From: Prolixibacteraceae bacterium | GTDB taxonomy: Bacteria > Bacteroidota > Bacteroidia > Bacteroidales > Prolixibacteraceae | NCBI GenBank assembly: GCA_009782655.1 | Contig: WRIQ01000029.1 | Location: 1-9,760, forward strand | Direction: 5' to 3' | DNA: 9,760 nucleotides | Shown: piece after piece, positions 7,510-9,760 of the stretch | Layout of the letters: the number at the start of each line of letters is the position of its first letter | Position numbering within the stretch: the first letter of the stretch is position 1 | Notes under the pieces: model-generated | The model's input: only the letters and a program-made list of their open reading frames with translations | What the model was told of the DNA's origin: nothing | Databases searched by the model: none | Program-made: the position numbers and the translations under genes

Positions 7510-7537
7510 TTCAAAAACTTTTCAAAACTATTTCAAA
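7510..7537 (-). promoter_or_regulatory. Operon promoter with three TTTGAA direct repeats
   Basis: On the minus strand TTTGAA occurs at 7537-7532, 7526-7521 and 7515-7510, exactly 11 bp apart, with matching flanks (TTTGAAATAGT, TTTGAAAAGTT, TTTGAATTATA). TAGTTTTG (7530-7523) matches the Bacteroidota -7 consensus TAnnTTTG and overlaps the array; no good -33 TTTG was found at the usual distance. The array lies directly upstream of the first gene of the LiaF/LytS/LytTR operon. LytTR regulators bind direct repeats spaced about two helical turns, and the outer two copies are 22 bp apart, so autoregulation is a reasonable inference. Confidence 0.4.
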
Positions 7538-7604
7538 TTCATGAAACAGGGTTGAATTTATCGGTCAAAAAAGGTTTATAATCGGCAAACAGAAAAATGC
7601 TTGG

Positions 7605-7645
7605 GGCGACAACCGCAATGCAGTTGGCGCACAACCGTTTTCGCC
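7605..7645 (-). terminator. Possible terminator hairpin after the methyltransferase gene
   Basis: On the minus strand GGCGAAAAC (7645-7637) can pair with GTTGTCGCC (7613-7605), nine positions with one mismatch, around a 23-base loop that contains a smaller GTTG/CAAC stem. A TTTTT run (7597-7593) follows eight bases later. The site lies just after the methyltransferase stop and before the LiaF operon promoter, where a terminator is expected. The long loop and the distance to the T run make it weaker than a standard intrinsic terminator. Confidence 0.35.
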
Positions 7646-7655
7646 GATAGAATGA

Positions 7656-8462
7656 TCAAATTTCAACATCTTGCTTTTCGTTTGGTGAAATGAGATAACA
7701 GGCTGCCGTCGCCATAAAATTACGCAACCGGGGAATGGAACTGAAAAAGCGGGGCAAGCGCCGCGGTTTCAATCCGAATTTGATTTCATAATTGGGATTT
7801 ATTGCGAAGTACGTTTTTTTGAGAATGTGGTATTCTTCGTTTCGTACAATTCGCTCAAACCGTTCTATGGAGATTCCTGTTTGCTTAACTTCCAGCAGTC
7901 CTTCCACAACTTGAGGATTTTCGCCGCCGAGTTTCAACAGCCTGGCGTAGAGTCTTCGGGGCAAAAGGTGCGTCCACGGCAAGTGCGAAAGAATGCGGTT
8001 TTTGCAAACCTGCTGATGGCCGCCAAAGGGATTTTGCCACGGCGGAAAAGCAAAAAAAATCGTTCCCCACGGCGCCAAAAGTTCTTTCACAAACTGCATA
8101 AACCGTTCCTGATTGTGGATATGTTCAATCACGTCGCGCAGGAAAATAAAATCGAAGAGTCGGTCGGGTTTTCGCAGATTGTAGATGTCGTCGCAGATTA
8201 ACGTCAATCGCTCGGCCTGCGGATGCCCGGCAAACAGTTTTCGTCCTTCTTCGATTTTCGATTCCGATAAATCGACACCCGTGGCATGGCATCCGGCATC
8301 GAGAAAGGGCTTGAGATTTCCGCCTTCGCCACAACCTATTTCCAGAACATGAAACCCTTCGCCGATTTCAACAAATTCTGAAATATAGGGAATTACGTGC
8401 TTGTTTGTTGTATATTCCTGCTCTCCGAAGTATAGCGCTTTATTCAGGTGACGTTCCTGCAT
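7656..8462 (-). CDS. Class I SAM-dependent methyltransferase
   Basis: This 268-residue protein transfers a methyl group from S-adenosylmethionine; the acceptor is unknown. The Rossmann-type core is clear: motif I VLEIGCGEGGNL (39-50), the acidic residue ending strand 2 in TGVDLSESKI (61-70), CDDIYNL (90-96) for adenine contact, and the FIFLRDVIEHI strand and helix (105-115). After residue 140 (FPPWQNPFGGHQ) comes a C-terminal part of about 125 residues rich in aromatic and basic residues. That part is unlike small rRNA or quinone methyltransferases and more like enzymes found in glycan or lipid clusters, which is only an impression. ATG 8460-8462 lies 26 nt after the Crp/Fnr gene, suggesting one transcript. 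There is no signal peptide. Confidence 0.88.
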   Translation of the reverse strand: MQERHLNKALYFGEQEYTTNKHVIPYISEFVEIGEGFHVLEIGCGEGGNLKPFLDAGCHATGVDLSESKIEEGRKLFAGHPQAERLTLICDDIYNLRKPDRLFDFIFLRDVIEHIHNQERFMQFVKELLAPWGTIFFAFPPWQNPFGGHQQVCKNRILSHLPWTHLLPRRLYARLLKLGGENPQVVEGLLEVKQTGISIERFERIVRNEEYHILKKTYFAINPNYEIKFGLKPRRLPRFFSSIPRLRNFMATAACYLISPNEKQDVEI

Positions 8463-8488
8463 CGGGTAGTTTTTTGCTTGAAACCGCT

Positions 8489-9193
8489 TTAGATTCCGGC
8501 AACCCGCTTGAGGCTGCCTATATTCAGGAATTTGATCTTTCGTCCTTCCAACTCGATGAGTTTGTCCTGCTTGAACTCGGAAAGAAGCCTGATTACGGAT
8601 TCGGTGGCGGTACCTACCATGTTGGCGAGTTCTTCGCGCGTAAGCGATATCTGGAGTGTATTTTGGCGGTCGAGGTCGAAGCTGTCCTTGAGGAGCAAAA
8701 GCACTTCGGCCAGCCGCTCGCGCACCGATTTCTGGGCTATGTCGGTTATATAGTCGTTAGCCTCGCGCAACTCGCGGCAGGCAATCTGCAGCAGGTGATG
8801 CGAAAATTGCCAGTTGCTCTGAATAAGATAGAGAAGCGTCTGATAGGGAATATGGCACAAAACAACTTCCTCGATGACTTTTGCCGTGGTGCAGGCCAGC
8901 TCCTTGCTCAGCAGCGAACGGTATGCGATAATGTCGCCCTGTTTGGCAAACCGGATGATTTGCTCTTTCCCGTCGATGCCGGTTTTCAATACTTTTACAA
9001 TTCCCCGTGTGATACAATAAAATCCTGTCAGGCGGTTGCCTTCGCGGTATAAAACGGTTCCTTTTTTATAAATCGCGCAAGTTTTGTCAAAATTCAGTTT
9101 GTTCATTTCCTCACCGGTGAGTTTTTTAAACAATTGAAATCCTGCTAAATTGGCATCTTCTTCCCCTGCACGCTTAATTGTCCCTCGCATCAT
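8489..9193 (-). CDS. Crp/Fnr-family transcriptional regulator
   Basis: This 234-residue regulator has a cyclic-nucleotide-binding-like beta roll (about 35-125: YKKGTVLYREGNRLTGFYCITRGIVKV and onward), a long dimerisation helix (about 126-156) and a C-terminal winged helix-turn-helix (about 157-225). The helix-turn-helix reads SLTREELANMVGTATESVIRLLSEF, with the E-S-V-I-R recognition-helix pattern of the family. In the place of the CRP phosphate-binding loop the sequence is GDIIAYRSLLSKELACTTAKV, without the Glu and Arg that bind cAMP, so cAMP is an unlikely ligand. No cysteine cluster is present at the N-terminus, so it is not an Fnr-type iron-sulfur sensor. The start is ATG 9191-9193, followed at once by a second ATG. 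It is probably co-transcribed with the methyltransferase. Confidence 0.93.
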   Translation of the reverse strand: MMRGTIKRAGEEDANLAGFQLFKKLTGEEMNKLNFDKTCAIYKKGTVLYREGNRLTGFYCITRGIVKVLKTGIDGKEQIIRFAKQGDIIAYRSLLSKELACTTAKVIEEVVLCHIPYQTLLYLIQSNWQFSHHLLQIACRELREANDYITDIAQKSVRERLAEVLLLLKDSFDLDRQNTLQISLTREELANMVGTATESVIRLLSEFKQDKLIELEGRKIKFLNIGSLKRVAGI

Positions 9194-9285
9194 AATCCAA
9201 TGAATTATTAACTGATAACTTTAAAAAAATCCAGATACTAAAACCAATTACAAAAAAGAATATCAACGATATTTATTTTCGGTTG

Positions 9286-9317
9286 CAAAAGTAGTTAAAA
9301 TAATGATTTTTATGAAA
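9286..9317 (-). promoter_or_regulatory. Bacteroidota-type promoter for the Crp/Fnr gene
   Basis: The minus strand carries TACTTTTG (9293-9286), an exact TAnnTTTG -7 element. Twenty bases upstream is TTTC (9317-9314), one base off the -33 TTTG. It lies about 95 nt ahead of the Crp/Fnr start, on the correct strand, with no gene in between. Confidence 0.5.
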
Positions 9318-9640
9318 TTTTTCACAAATGAGTTCCGATCGTTTTATTTTCCTGCGATTTCGTTTCTCAATCAACAGGAAATTACACCGTACAAATATCA
9401 GCAGTCAGTCAATCTGATTTTTCGGTTTTCCGGTTTATTGCTTTTGCATGGAATTGACATAAACTCTATTTTATATCAAATTAGGTTCGGAAATTGGTAA
9501 CAAAGTAGAGATTTTATATTTTAAATGTTTGATTATCAAGATAATTTTATCTATATTTCTATATAAATTTACTAATTCCTAGGTTCGAAATCAATACTTT
9601 CCTAAATCCATTTTAGTGGAGTTTTTTCTATCATTACCCC

Positions 9641-9663
9641 CCCTGTTATATTTCGGGACAGGG
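9641..9663. repeat. CCCTGT/ACAGGG inverted repeat after a C-run
   Basis: CCCTGT (9641-9646) and ACAGGG (9658-9663) are perfect complements around an 11-base spacer. They are preceded by four more C residues (9637-9640), giving a run of seven. The following bases (TCAGCCGG) make this a small GC-rich island in very AT-rich DNA. No T-tract follows on either strand, so it is not a standard terminator. It could be an operator or a leader structure. Confidence 0.3.
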
Positions 9664-9724
9664 TCAGCCGGTTCTTCTAAAGGTTTATTATATAAAGTCT
9701 AATAAAAATTTACATTAAACAATG

Positions 9725-9756
9725 TTTTATAATGCAGACTATCAACATTATATTTG
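9725..9756 (+). promoter_or_regulatory. Bacteroidota-type promoter pointing out of the right edge
   Basis: TATATTTG (9749-9756) matches TAnnTTTG exactly, and TTTT (9725-9728) lies 20 bases upstream at the -33 position with one mismatch. On the plus strand this would start transcription just before or past the window end, implying a divergent gene to the right of the Crp/Fnr gene. AT-rich sequence makes chance matches common. Confidence 0.35.
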
Positions 9757-9760
9757 TATA

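Larger units (their letters stand above)
9194..9760. other. AT-rich intergenic region, no convincing gene
   Basis: These 567 bases separate the Crp/Fnr start from whatever lies past the right edge. A plus-strand frame of 65 codons (9303-9500) overlaps the Crp/Fnr promoter, has no recognisable motif and is probably chance. CTAAA/TTTAG (9602-9606 and 9612-9616) forms a short hairpin with TTTTTT at 9622-9627, a possible but weak plus-strand terminator. Other content is listed separately: the two promoter-like elements and the inverted repeat near 9650. I see no tRNA, insertion sequence or CRISPR repeat here. Confidence 0.6.

Noticed and set aside
9303..9500. A 65-codon plus-strand frame starting MIFMKFF
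   Set aside because: It begins within the promoter of the Crp/Fnr gene, lies in very AT-rich DNA, and shows no domain, signal peptide or upstream ribosome site.
9575..9600. AGGTTCGAAATC, resembling a tRNA T-loop
   Set aside because: The flanking bases do not form a T stem, and no acceptor, D or anticodon arm can be found around it.
9571..9760. CRISPR-like or riboswitch-like structure in the right intergenic region
   Set aside because: There is no repeated unit with spacers and no recognisable riboswitch core; only one short inverted repeat and a weak hairpin are present.

Overview
The window looks like chromosomal DNA from a member of the Bacteroidota, probably Bacteroidales-like. The reasons are: proteins of the types common there (a LytS/LytTR pair beside LiaF-like membrane proteins, and a Crp/Fnr regulator of the Bacteroidota type), Bacteroidota-type promoter elements (TAnnTTTG), and few Shine-Dalgarno sequences in front of the genes. 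The species cannot be named from the sequence.

Layout, left to right. Positions 1-856 are a scrambled plus-strand zone: the end of an unrecognised acidic protein, a decayed IS630-type transposase N-terminus, and a lipoprotein signal peptide that runs out antisense to the next gene. All other genes are on the minus strand. In transcription order from the right edge they are: (i) a Crp/Fnr regulator followed 26 nt later by a SAM-dependent methyltransferase (9193-7656); (ii) a four-gene operon (7499-4513) of a small LiaI/LiaF-type membrane protein, a larger LiaF-like protein, a LytS-type sensor kinase and a LytTR response regulator; (iii) prfB, encoding release factor 2 with an intact programmed +1 frameshift site (4417-3304); (iv) ppk, a full polyphosphate kinase fused in frame to a thioredoxin-fold ArsC/Spx-like domain whose end is lost at the scrambled zone (3126-625).

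How the genes work together. Group (ii) reads as a self-contained envelope-stress module: membrane-embedded LiaF-like sensors or inhibitors, a four-helix membrane kinase, and a DNA-binding regulator. Three TTTGAA repeats spaced exactly 11 bp sit at the promoter of the operon and could be the regulator's own operator. Group (i) is probably a global regulator co-transcribed with a small-molecule or glycan methyltransferase. PrfB regulates its own synthesis through the frameshift site. The points most worth a second look are the PPK-ArsC fusion, the rearrangement that truncates it, and the 11-bp repeat array. The last 567 bases hold no convincing gene but contain two promoter-like elements, one for the Crp/Fnr gene and one pointing out of the right edge.
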